5,808 bases of DNA from Thermogutta sp. (GTDB lineage: Bacteria; Planctomycetota; Planctomycetia; Pirellulales; Thermoguttaceae). The translations under genes were made by a program, and so were the position numbers. The stretch lies in assembly GCA_012798155.1 (NCBI GenBank), contig JAAZNR010000131.1, positions 1 to 5,808 of the forward strand, in the 5' to 3' direction. Below, one piece after another: positions 5,762-5,808 of the stretch. Position 1 is the stretch's first letter; every line of letters begins with the position of its first letter. The notes below the pieces were generated by a model. It saw nothing but the letters and a program-made list of their open reading frames with translations. It was not told the DNA's origin and searched no databases.

Positions 5762-5808
5762 CCTTCGCTCAGTTCCAAAAGGCAGGCCTTGAGATAACCG
5801 GAAAAGCG

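Overview
This GC-rich window (roughly 60% GC by eye) looks like ordinary chromosome from a planctomycete, probably of the Pirellulales/Thermogutta type. The evidence is the style of the uncharacterised proteins at both ends, close resemblance of the ThiG and the DinG-type helicase to planctomycete versions as I remember them, and weak Shine-Dalgarno use at some genes. The assignment is by recognition, not by search.

Layout. The 3' part of a plus-strand gene of unknown function (3-806) faces a minus-strand series. In transcription order, right to left, that series is: a membrane-anchored protein of a planctomycete-type family (5749-5150); thiS (4859-4638) and thiG (4629-3799), the sulfur carrier and synthase that make the thiazole half of thiamine; a DinG/XPD-type superfamily 2 helicase (3646-1664); and a small two-helix membrane protein with an NTF2-like tail (1450-920). 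thiS and thiG are translationally linked: the codons for the ThiS Gly tail are also the Shine-Dalgarno sequence of thiG. The helicase and the membrane proteins have no evident link to thiamine synthesis.

The most unusual item is a short inverted-repeat element between thiG and dinG (3695-3802). Perfect 20-bp arms each end in CTAG, and the interior can fold into further hairpins. It reads as a 102-bp MITE-like element inserted in a CTAG site with TA duplication, as IS630-type elements do. The insertion leaves the thiG stop codon intact. Other points are a serine in place of the first iron-sulfur cysteine of the helicase, and an AT-rich island before thiS with a perfect 12-bp direct repeat next to an extended -10 promoter candidate. 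I see no CRISPR array, tRNA, rRNA, transposase gene, TPP riboswitch or defence system. No gene-free stretch exceeds 300 bases; the longest are 1451-1663 and 4860-5149.
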